From Calycina herbarum (lineage: Eukaryota > Ascomycota > Leotiomycetes > Helotiales > Pezizellaceae), in contig LLEY01000003.1 of the NCBI GenBank assembly GCA_001414485.1, positions 434,001-498,000 of the forward strand: a stretch of 64,000 nt of DNA, read 5' to 3'. Below are positions 55,990 through 64,000 of the stretch, piece after piece. A program made the position numbers and the translations under genes. Under the pieces are notes generated by a model. That model was given only the letters and a program-made list of their open reading frames with translations, was not told the DNA's origin and made no database searches. Positions within the stretch are counted from its first letter, which is position 1, and each line of letters starts with the position of its first letter.

Positions 55990-56322
55990 CCGGGGATTTC
56001 AGATGTTGTTTCAGAGATTCTCGGACAATAGAAGCTATTATTCGAGAAGGTCTGGAAGAATGGCAAAATCTAGTTTCTGATTCTCCTAGGTCTTTTGGAA
56101 TAATTCAAGACGCTGCGAGAAGTTATCAAGCCACTCCAACATACCATTGTTCCTTCCACTTCTCGGTGCTTTCGTCAGTTACCTGAATTAGAGAAAGAAA
56201 CAATGGCAAACCGCTGTGTAGCTGTTTCTGCTTTTCAATATTACGGTACAGCTCAAATATCGTGGACAAGTGAGCATCCTCCTGTTGGTCTAGCGTTTGG
56301 GAATTTTATTCGAAATGGGCAT
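55990..56322 (+). pseudogene. Coding-like remnant, family unknown
   Basis: Two adjacent plus-strand frames read like protein: SRTIEAIIREGLEEWQNLVS to about 56185, then RCFRQLPELEKETMANRCVA and FQYYGTAQISWTSEHPPVGL ending at a stop near 56322. They are in different frames with no evident intron between them. A decayed gene or two exons with a missed junction are both possible. Confidence 0.3.
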
Positions 56323-57023
56323 TAATCTGACAAGAAAAATAATCTTACAAGCTCTCTCCGGTTGTACGCAACTCACGAATGTTTTTGTCAAGGAAAAAAT
56401 AAATGTTGGTCAGAATATGATTGCATCGGACTACTGTAGGAAGAGAAGTCTGACGATCGACGCTAGAGTTGCTTAGGATGTCACTGGCTCGAGACTGGCT
56501 CCTCCCCGAACTTTTAGTCCAACCCTAAGCCCGCTTACAATTGAAACTCATTGGGCAAAACATCTTTGGGGCCTATTGTTTGAAACTTCTGCTTCTTGAG
56601 CAATACTTCTATAGGTGCATGGAGAGAGACCCCTATAAATGCTGTATCATTTCTGCCAACCAAAGAACGCGCCAACCTGGAAGCAAAGGAGAATATAAAC
56701 ATGTTAGAATTGGGTGACTCACTTATCCATCTTTTTTAAGTTGGCCATTTTGAGCTTAGTTTCTGAAAGCTAGAAAATTGATTCAAGAAATCTAGCTTCT
56801 TTACTAGTGTTACTGTTCGGCCTTTATATTGGACCCCCTTCCAAAGCTTTCTCTCCTCCACAAGTTGTTTGCTCGTCCCATCAACAACCTCCGCCTTTCA
56901 CTGGCCATCAGCATTTCGATTTCATACAACAAACCATTATCCCTCCTCCGCGTTGGAATCATCCTTCTTATTGTCACTTCGACCCTTATATTCGTCAGCA
57001 ACCCAGCAATCTTCCGACCAAAC
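56323..57023. other. 5' flank of the phosphoesterase gene
   Basis: The frame of the phosphoesterase stays open from 56808 without an ATG and would encode a hydrophobic segment (VGIILLIVTSTLIFV). This is either leader or an exon with an unseen start further upstream. Confidence 0.4.
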
Positions 57024-57902
57024 ATGGCTCCCGGTATCATCTCCACCCGTGTGATGATCATTTCCGATACCCACGAACACCTCTTGGACGGAAGCACCAT
57101 GCCAGAGGTCGATGTCCTCCTTCACACAGGCGACCTAACCAACTTCGGAGAATTACAACCATTACGGGCATCCGTCAAAATGCTCGGTATCATCAAAGCA
57201 GAGCTGAAACTAGTCATCGCAGGAAACCACGATATCTCCCTCGACTCAACTCGGCATGTTGAGAACATGACCGATGCAGAATACGAAAAGTATCACCAAG
57301 ACGCTCTCGAAATCATGACTGGACCAGAAGCAAAAGAAGCCGGAATCGCCTACCTCGAAGAAGGAACTCATACTTTTACACTCGGCAATGGAACAAAATT
57401 TACAGTTTATGCTTCTCCTTACACCTCTGGATCAGGAGGATGGGCATTCCCATATACACCCTCCGAGGATCGCTTCAACAACGCCCAACAATCACTCCGT
57501 ACATCAATTGCGACAAATCCCATCCCATCCGGTATCAATATCGTCATGACACACGGCCCACCTCACTCAATCCTGGACCAAGTAGATGGACAAAACCTAG
57601 GATGTCCAAATCTCCTCCGCGCAGTGAGTCGAACCGGACCACTTATGCATTGTTTCGGTCATATACACGAGGGCCACGGCGCGAATATCGTTACCTGGAA
57701 ACCAGACGGAAGTGTCAAAGATCCCTCCGCTGCAACGCCTTTAGAAATAGAACAATTCAACGACTATCCTTACGCAAATGAATGGTCTATCAAATTGGGC
57801 CAGCAAACCCTCATGGTCAACGCTGCTATTATGCAGAATACTTCTAGGGGTATGAAACCGAATTATAAGCCTTTTGTTGTGGTGCTTGATCTTCCTTGTT
57901 GA
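57024..57902 (+). CDS. Calcineurin-like metallophosphoesterase (MPPED-like)
   Basis: A single exon of 292 residues from ATG at 57024 (ACATGG context). All metal-binding blocks are present in order: SDTHE (Asp15, His17), HTGDLTNFG (Asp37), AGNHD (67-71), MTHGPPH (His177) and CFGHIHEGHG (His213, His215). Layout and the short length fit the MPPED1/MPPED2 class of class III phosphoesterases. The substrate is unknown. The open frame continues 5' for about 72 codons with a membrane-like helix but no ATG. A membrane-anchored form from an upstream exon cannot be excluded. Confidence 0.85.
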   Translation: MAPGIISTRVMIISDTHEHLLDGSTMPEVDVLLHTGDLTNFGELQPLRASVKMLGIIKAELKLVIAGNHDISLDSTRHVENMTDAEYEKYHQDALEIMTGPEAKEAGIAYLEEGTHTFTLGNGTKFTVYASPYTSGSGGWAFPYTPSEDRFNNAQQSLRTSIATNPIPSGINIVMTHGPPHSILDQVDGQNLGCPNLLRAVSRTGPLMHCFGHIHEGHGANIVTWKPDGSVKDPSAATPLEIEQFNDYPYANEWSIKLGQQTLMVNAAIMQNTSRGMKPNYKPFVVVLDLPC

Positions 57903-58365
57903 TGAGAATGGGTTGGCGGAATGGGGTAGTAGAATGGGATGGAGTGAAGGAGTCGTGGATGAGAGCAAGGGGATATACCCGTTGAAAAGCATGTGCGTTG
58001 AAATTTGAAGAGAATGAACTACTCTAATTCCAATTTTCCAATATCAGTTCTGATTACTTCTTGCTTGGACTCTGCTCAAAACACAAAGGTACAAAAACAT
58101 GTCCGTTTATACTCACATACATCAGCACTCAAGAAGACGACAAAAAAATACACAACTAATACCAAGCTCTGTATTGTTCACTAGGTCACCTAAATGAATG
58201 AAATGTTGGTTGAGTATCGCGACTTTTGCTTCGCGCTCTCCGGTACTCAAGTCAAAATTTTCCATATTCTCCTTCCGCTTTTTAAATGAAAAGCAAAAAG
58301 ACCTATTGCTTATCCATACAAGCCATGGTTTCCCCTTTTGTAATTCCCAACAGCGATTCACCTAT
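57903..58365. other. Convergent spacer
   Basis: Lies between the phosphoesterase stop and the 3' end of the repeat protein. It probably holds both 3' UTRs. Nothing else is seen. Confidence 0.4.
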
Positions 58366-59271
58366 TCAAGTGTATTGTCCACCCAAATCCAATCCCTTCT
58401 CAACAATCCACGCATCTAAGCTCACTTGATTACATGACCCCTGCTGAAGCGCCGAAAGAATAGCAGAGGTATTGAGATTTGTAAGGGCCATAATATCCTG
58501 ATTCGTTTCGTTTATGGTCTTGTCAGCCTGACTGCTGAACGCAGCTCTAATACGAGTGCATTTGTGGAAATCTGGATCCCAGTTTCTTGCTCTAGATATG
58601 ATGAAATGGGATTTGAGAGTTGTGGCCACTTCCTCAACGGTCCTAAGGTTTGCATCCATCATAATGACATCGCTCTCAACGGTGCGTCCGTGGCCATTGC
58701 AGTCTCCCTTAGTGAGTGATATACGTACAGGGAAGGTTTGGGGCTGAGTGACTGGGGTTGGAGGCTGTCGAGTTGGGCGGACCTTGGATGCTTGTGATAC
58801 TCTTGGTGTGTTTCTACCCGATTGTGTTGAAGAGGCGACCTTGGATGTGGTTGGCGTATTGGCACCTGAGTATTGAGTAGAGATTGTCTCAGAAACGGTT
58901 GGGGTATTGACACCGGATCTTTGTGAAGATGGTAACTCGGATGTAGTTGGCGTGTTGATACCAGTCTGTTGAGAAGATGTTGCCTCAGATGAGGTTGGCG
59001 TGTTGATACCGGTTTGTTGATGAGACAAGGCTACCTCCGATGCAGTTGGCGTATTGGCTCCATTGTATCGCGAAGAAGCTGCCTCAGAAGCAGATGGAAT
59101 GTTGGCACCAGAACCTTGAGAAGAGACTGACTCTGAAGTTGCTGAAGTGTTAATAATACGCTGAAGCTCATCGCGTAGCTCGGAGGTTTTAAATAAGGTC
59201 GACTTGGACTCAGAGAAGGTACTAATAGGAGCCCCCTCCATGTCAGCTGCTCTGTCATGTTGCTTGCGCAT
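58366..59271 (-). CDS. Uncharacterised protein with 16-residue Ser/Thr-rich repeats
   Basis: Not recognised. 301 residues from ATG at 59271. Residues about 47-160 are seven imperfect repeats of 16-17 residues built on SExxSSQxSGxNTPTx (for example SEATSSQQTGINTPTT and SELPSSQRSGVNTPTV). A linker with RPTRQPPTPVTQPQ follows. The C-terminal third is a folded-looking region (FPVRISLTKGDCNGHG, VEEVATTLKSHFIISRARNW, IMALTNLNTSAILSALQQG, LDAWIVEKGLDLGGQYT). The ATG follows a CAG acceptor directly; a GTTAGT donor at about 59326 suggests an intron in the 5' UTR. No signal peptide or membrane segment is seen. A TATA box lies about 190 bp upstream. Confidence 0.75.
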   Translation of the reverse strand: MRKQHDRAADMEGAPISTFSESKSTLFKTSELRDELQRIINTSATSESVSSQGSGANIPSASEAASSRYNGANTPTASEVALSHQQTGINTPTSSEATSSQQTGINTPTTSELPSSQRSGVNTPTVSETISTQYSGANTPTTSKVASSTQSGRNTPRVSQASKVRPTRQPPTPVTQPQTFPVRISLTKGDCNGHGRTVESDVIMMDANLRTVEEVATTLKSHFIISRARNWDPDFHKCTRIRAAFSSQADKTINETNQDIMALTNLNTSAILSALQQGSCNQVSLDAWIVEKGLDLGGQYT

Positions 59272-59462
59272 CTGGTGCTGGTTAGCCTACAGCAGTTCCA
59301 GATTTGGCAGAGTAGAGTTACTAACCTCGTTGACAAGTATTGAGTTTAATGTTGCGAGTCTGTTTGATAGTACTCGTTAGAAATGCCGCTGACTTGAATG
59401 TCTTGGACACTGTACACAAGCTTGTTTGAAAAAGAAAGAGCAATTAAGCTTTGAGAGGCGGG

Positions 59463-59472
59463 GTATTTATAG
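59463..59472 (-). promoter_or_regulatory. TATA box of the 16-residue-repeat gene
   Basis: CTATAAATAC on the minus strand, about 190 bp upstream of the start codon. It leaves room for a leader with the inferred 5' UTR intron. Confidence 0.5.
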
Positions 59473-59474
59473 CC

Positions 59475-61427
59475 TTTGCCCTAAGTTATCACATGACATA
59501 TAATTGTGGCTGGTCTAGGTTGTAAACAAGCTACTACCGTCTCATGGACAAGATCCCTGTAGAGGCAAACAATCTACCCACGTGGTTACACGCATGTCGG
59601 CTGTTCTTTCCTTGTTTATGAATGGAGATACTTATTTAGAATGGGAGCTTGGTGAATATCGAAATATGATATAAGGAAGTCTTCAAGTTGAATGAACACT
59701 ATATCACTAATTGTAGATGCATTGGTAAGGACAGTGGCATTTATAGAGATGCAACTATGATAGACAAAGAAGCCTAGCAAGCAATGGAACGGCAATGACA
59801 ATCAGAAGAACATAGTCATGAGCTTGGAATTCGTGATATTAGGAAACATATTTATTTTGATTCTGATTGTTTTATAACCAATATAAACAAACACTGACAG
59901 GCTGTCTAACTAAAGAAAGCATTTTCTATTCAGGATCGCTTATAATAGTTGAGAAGCTTGAAATTTTCGCTTTTAGTAATTATATTACTGCTATTGGGAT
60001 AATCTGTTACATGAGAAGGATTAAGCTCGTTGGGATTCGAGAATACTCGGGCAGAAGAGAATATTCAAGGACGAGTAATTGATATTTACATCAAGCGATG
60101 GTAAAATGCGAACTTCTAAGTCAATGTAGTTTGAGAAGATTCCTCATACTAGCGAGACCCAATTCTTTGCTTGTCCATGCAGAAGTGAATAATAGAGAAT
60201 AAAAATCTCCTTGAACCCTTTCTTACTTTTCTTTTTGATATGAGGTCCAGTGAATTACTGCTTTGCCTGGGAAAAGAGCTTGCATGACACTTATAATTAT
60301 CGAGTATTCACACTAGGATGCAGTGAATCTCACCCGCCAAATCTAACCTTGCTGAACTTTGTTGCAAATCACGAAAATGTCAAGCGAGACTAGACTTGCC
60401 TAATCAGAGTTTAATTTCCCGAAAAGTTAACAACTCCGCTTTCTTAGCGAATTGAAGATAAATATCTATGTCACTTGCTTACAGTTATTTGTTTCTGTAC
60501 CCCATGACGCAAGGCAACTTTCCTTGCTTTGGGGAAAGAATCGCAAGTTTTGCCTTTATGAGTGCGTAGCAAATAGGTTCTTGGTTAAGTAGAGCAAAAG
60601 AGAGTTTAGCTGGCTATTCTTCGAGCGAGGCACAACGTGGTTGAAAGAAAGGAAAAATAAGCGGGAGGGACAGCTCTTATGTCTGGCAGAAATGAAATGA
60701 ATTAAACCCTTTACACGAGTATTCGCTGCGGGTGAGAAAATAAAAGAGGGCAGGAATGATGGGACGCTTTACTCGGTATCTGGTCCTTTGATTGCCAGTG
60801 TTTTGTATTTGCACCTCTGTTTTCCACATAGCACTCATCCCAAATCCTTCGTTGACGCTAAGAAAGCAGTGAACCCTGACGGATACCAATCCCGTCTGTA
60901 GAAAAAGCCACGTGAAACATCATCCCCGTCATATTTCAACCTTCTGGAGAGATGTAGCTATGAATTCAGATTGTTAAATAACTAAAAACAAGAATCCTAG
61001 GCGGAAATGAACCATTCAATTATAGCTAAATATTCACACAACCTGGCACAAAATGACACCTGCACGTGACCATTATCCAAAAAACCAACCACAGCCCAAC
61101 ATCTAAATTTAACCAACCACACCACACCGGACTCCATCCATCCCCAACTTTCGCCACCAGAAATTCACGAACTGAAATGAACGAGCGAGTACATAGAGAC
61201 ATTCGAATACAACTTTTACAGCATGAGGGAAATTGAATAACTTAAATATCAAAATGTAACGCGAGTTCAAAAGGCATTCCCACTGGGACTTCCATATCGC
61301 ATGGATGGAAAGCTTTGTGAGACCACTACCATTTAAAGCAATATAAAAGCCCATACGTAACTTCAAGCCTCATAAGAACACCGTATCTCACCCAACTTTG
61401 AATATACCAAATACCAATGAATATACC
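59475..61427. other. About 2 kb gene-free stretch
   Basis: AT-rich throughout. ORFs are short and without domains on both strands. No repeat pair or RNA gene is recognised. Confidence 0.45.
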
Positions 61428-62270
61428 ATGGTATACGAAAAATCCGCATACCAAGCCTCCCAGGCCTCTCTCACCTCAAAACACTCCCATACCAACTCCC
61501 TATCCAAAGAGGAAGACCAAGAACACCAAAAATGCCCAGACCACCCCTACTCCAAAAATCATGACCTCTCCGCCTCAACCCCAACCCTCGTAGATTCCAT
61601 CCGCCACTACCCCGCAGAATCCAGCACAACCGGCGGCCACCGCCTCCCAATATCGCAAACCATCCATCTCCCCCGCGGCGTCGTAACCCGCACAATCCAC
61701 GCAGACGACTGGATAGCCCGCGTCCAAAACATCCTCCAATACACCTTCACCACCCCCGACCTCCTAGAAGAAGCCCTCGAATCCCCAGGCTCAGGAATAA
61801 CCATCGTAGGAAAGTCCTGCCGGCAATGCACAGATGGAAACAAAGGGCTCTCAAAAATAGGAAAAAGCGCTATGAAACTAGTGCTCAAAGATTCCTGCTA
61901 TACACTTAGGATGTCAGATAGTACGTCTCTCTATCCACTAGGGAAGGGACTTGAGTCTTTGCGGGCACTGATGAAAGTAGGTTCTACGAAAAGAACGGTG
62001 GAGAATATCCTCGGGTGGAGAAATTTAGATAGACTTGGTAGGACGAGTAGACTTGAACAATTTGTTAGACCGAAGATGAGACCCGAGGGGTCGAAGGGAA
62101 AGAATCCTTGGTATCTTGTTAAGGATGATATTGCGAGGGAGGATCCAACGAGGACAGTTGCTAGAGCTGCGAAGGCTGTTGTTGGGGCTGTTTACTTTGA
62201 TGGGGGGTATTCAGCTGTGAGGATGGTGATGGAGGTATTGGATTTGGTAATTAGGGTTCCTAATAATTGA
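61428..62270 (+). CDS. RNase III-like domain protein with substituted catalytic residues
   Basis: ATG at 61428 in ACCATGG gives 280 residues in one exon. The first 95 residues are polar and His/Ser-rich. From about 90, DDWIARVQNILQYTFTTPDL and LLEEALESPGS resemble the first helices of an RNase III domain. The position of the signature motif (ERLEFLGD in active enzymes) reads NKGLSKIGKSAM, and the second acidic motif reads RTVARAAKAVVGAVYFDGG where active enzymes have Asp and Glu. Fold-like but probably inactive; mitochondrial ribosomal proteins are one known use of such domains. There is no double-stranded RNA-binding domain. Family assignment is by pattern only. Confidence 0.65.
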   Translation: MVYEKSAYQASQASLTSKHSHTNSLSKEEDQEHQKCPDHPYSKNHDLSASTPTLVDSIRHYPAESSTTGGHRLPISQTIHLPRGVVTRTIHADDWIARVQNILQYTFTTPDLLEEALESPGSGITIVGKSCRQCTDGNKGLSKIGKSAMKLVLKDSCYTLRMSDSTSLYPLGKGLESLRALMKVGSTKRTVENILGWRNLDRLGRTSRLEQFVRPKMRPEGSKGKNPWYLVKDDIAREDPTRTVARAAKAVVGAVYFDGGYSAVRMVMEVLDLVIRVPNN

Positions 62271-63523
62271 AAGATGAGGGGTTGAGGTATGGGTTTGACG
62301 ATTGGATTAATAGGAGTATAGATGTCATAATGAAAGTTCATTGTTTCATTAGGGGTAGATTCTAGAACAGGATTAATGATATATAAGAAAGGAGGTGAAA
62401 TACGAGTCTCTAGATTGATAGATAATAGTAGTGAGGATGTGACAATGAAAGTAGGTTGCTTCACCATGTTGATGAGGGGTAAACGCTTAAACAGGTTTTA
62501 TGTGATTTCTTAAATCACGGGAAATCACCTCAGAGCTCCACATGACCATAAATGTATGTATAGAGTTTTATCAAGGAAGCTCTTGAAATACCATTGGATC
62601 GTTTCTAATATACCCCGCTTGGTGATTGTCTTGTCGGAGTGCTATTGTCCATTGACGAGCTTTAGGCAACCAATCACATCGATGCACAATCTCCATTGAC
62701 ATTAGAAACAGTTACACAGGACTTCCAGTCCATTTAGATATAGCATATGGAGTGCCCAGAGTACTGGGTGAAGATGTAGCAACCATGGTGCACCAACAAA
62801 CAGATGAGAGCAGCCTGACATCAAGTCCTCTGGAAATGCACGGACCAAGATCAGGGGGTTCTTGGAGCTTGACCATGATTTTTGTATGTGATTGGGATGA
62901 AAGGAATGATGTCTTTTGAAGGAAGAGGATGGCTTGTAAGATATGCGTGGACATCTAGGCATGACATGTCCATATGTCGCTTAGCTTACTTGAATGGGGG
63001 ACTTGCAGTGCGGCAGAGACTTTTCCTCGCTTGTGGTTGGCTGACCCCAGGTGAGCCAGGACTCCGCACCTTAAAGGCCCCGACTCCCCCCTCCCACACC
63101 ATCTTTCCTTCACACTCTTCTCTTCTCCTACAACTCTTCCTCATCACCTTATCAACCCTCATCAAACACATTGCAACTTCATTGAACATCCTAGGACCCC
63201 TGTGAGGACTTCCACACGTGAGCCATATTTGGGTACCCTCGATTTACCCTTATCGCTTGATTGAGTGAGGGAGCTTCGGCCAAGGCACATCCCATCACCG
63301 TCGCTCATCAACAAGCCACTTGGATGAAAACTCCATCAAACTCTTCCACCATCCAACAATATCCATTAATATTCCATCATCATTGTCGAGTAACAACCCA
63401 TACAACTCCATATAACGCTTCAAAATTAGCTTATCCATCATTATTGACGACGCCAGGCAAATTTCAACCTCCATGTCTGCCTTCCTAGTATATCCGAACC
63501 AGACTTCCAGCCACAGATACACC
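62271..63523. other. Intergenic with a local duplication
   Basis: Just 3' of the RNase III-like gene, GATGTCATAATGAAAGTTCA (about 62321) and GATGTGACAATGAAAGTAGG (about 62434) begin two similar segments of 50-60 bp. From 62.5 to 63.5 kb no gene is supported. The last 300 bp are CA-rich and are probably the leader of the next gene. Confidence 0.4.
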
Positions 63524-64000
63524 ATGAGCCACTTGGACCCAGTTCAAACATTTGAGCTCTCGAACAGCCAGTCGATGGCTGCAAGGACATCTACCACCAA
63601 GAAAGTCCATTGGGCTTCTGAGGTGGTAGACAACGAAGACAAGCACAGGGAACTACCCCGCTCGCCCGTCACCATGCAAAACCATTCATCACCGCACGCC
63701 ATACCCTCGTTGAGAATCCGCTTGGACTCGAGCTCCGTATCGTCGACAAGACGCGATGCTCCAATTCGCGATGACCGCCGAAATAGAGCCACGCCAGTCG
63801 CGAATATATCAAAGCCAATCGGTCAAACACGATCCCGATCATCCTCTGATAGTCATTCATCGAAACGGCCTCAAAGCTCACTGTCGACTCCAAGGAAACG
63901 TGATCACATGACTTCGGATGGAACTTCATCCAAATCCAAAGCCAGGCAATCAAAAGGGTCAGACAGAAAGCGAGGGCATTCGGAACATTCAGCGGCCAAT
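63524..64000 (+). CDS. Ser/Arg-rich basic protein, 3' part off the window
   Basis: ATG at 63524 (ACCATGAG) opens a frame with no stop to base 64000: at least 159 residues. It is not recognised. It starts MSHLDPVQTFELSNSQSM, has KKVHWASEVV, and then becomes rich in Ser, Arg and Lys (SRSSSDSHSSKRPQSS, TPRKRDHMTSDGTSSKSKAR). Probably an intrinsically disordered nuclear protein or the disordered N-terminus of a larger one. Codon pattern and absence of stops support a real gene. Confidence 0.65.
   Translation, partial: MSHLDPVQTFELSNSQSMAARTSTTKKVHWASEVVDNEDKHRELPRSPVTMQNHSSPHAIPSLRIRLDSSSVSSTRRDAPIRDDRRNRATPVANISKPIGQTRSRSSSDSHSSKRPQSSLSTPRKRDHMTSDGTSSKSKARQSKGSDRKRGHSEHSAAN

Noticed and set aside
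1..64000. CRISPR arrays, rRNA and tRNA genes
   Set aside because: None seen on either strand; the repeats present do not have CRISPR spacing, and no B-box-like sequence sits in a foldable tRNA context.

Overview
The window is nuclear DNA of a filamentous ascomycete. Genes carry short GT-AG introns (about 47-70 nt) with CTAAC-like branch sites. The families are fungal: Rpb1 with a YSPTSPS tail, trifunctional His4, Gcn5, Swd1, Rad1, Taf9, a NACHT-ankyrin receptor, a DUF6601 protein and 2EXR and DUF6055-like proteins. Base composition and family content fit a leotiomycete (Helotiales, Sclerotiniaceae-like), but that placement is inference. No rRNA, tRNA or CRISPR array was seen.

Left part (1-13.6 kb): an edge-truncated secreted type-B carboxylesterase, a broken 2EXR-like gene, then a 12-exon gene (10220 to 2669, minus strand). 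Spliced, it encodes about 2186 residues: alpha/beta-hydrolase, NACHT, about 24 ankyrin repeats and a Pro/Ser tail. This is an NLR-type receptor whose Walker A and B motifs both look degenerate. A TA-flanked MITE, a DUF6601 membrane protein, a second inverted-repeat element and a cluster of GAGTAAGCC motifs follow.

Housekeeping block (14-30.6 kb): Gcn5 with an unexplained in-frame upstream ORF, a three-exon Ost5-like gene, Rad1 (9-1-1 clamp), a convergent cytidine deaminase, a secreted HEFGH protein, a decayed coiled-coil gene, Swd1 (COMPASS) and Rpb1.

Gene-poor block (30.6-39.8 kb): a decayed small secreted protein gene, a second GAGTAAGCC cluster, and an AT-rich, RIP-like block. That block holds the 3' end of a Copia polyprotein split by a TA-flanked MITE and followed by a roughly 207-bp tandem repeat, probably in its LTR.

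Right part (39.8-64 kb): an uncharacterised coiled-coil protein, a duplicated MITE-bearing segment, Taf9 divergent from HIS4 (with an extra linker of about 85 residues in the product), an ATG9-like fragment, a membrane-protein gene whose exons must be assembled, a third GAGTAAGCC cluster beside a C21 tract, a vacuolar Ca2+/H+ exchanger with a 16-nt microexon, a metallophosphoesterase, a 16-residue-repeat protein, a catalytically substituted RNase III-like protein, and the start of a basic Ser-rich protein running off the right edge.

Together the conserved genes serve transcription and chromatin (Rpb1, Taf9, Gcn5, Swd1), DNA damage signalling (Rad1), histidine synthesis, N-glycosylation and calcium storage. 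Accessory genes and repeats sit in the gaps between them.
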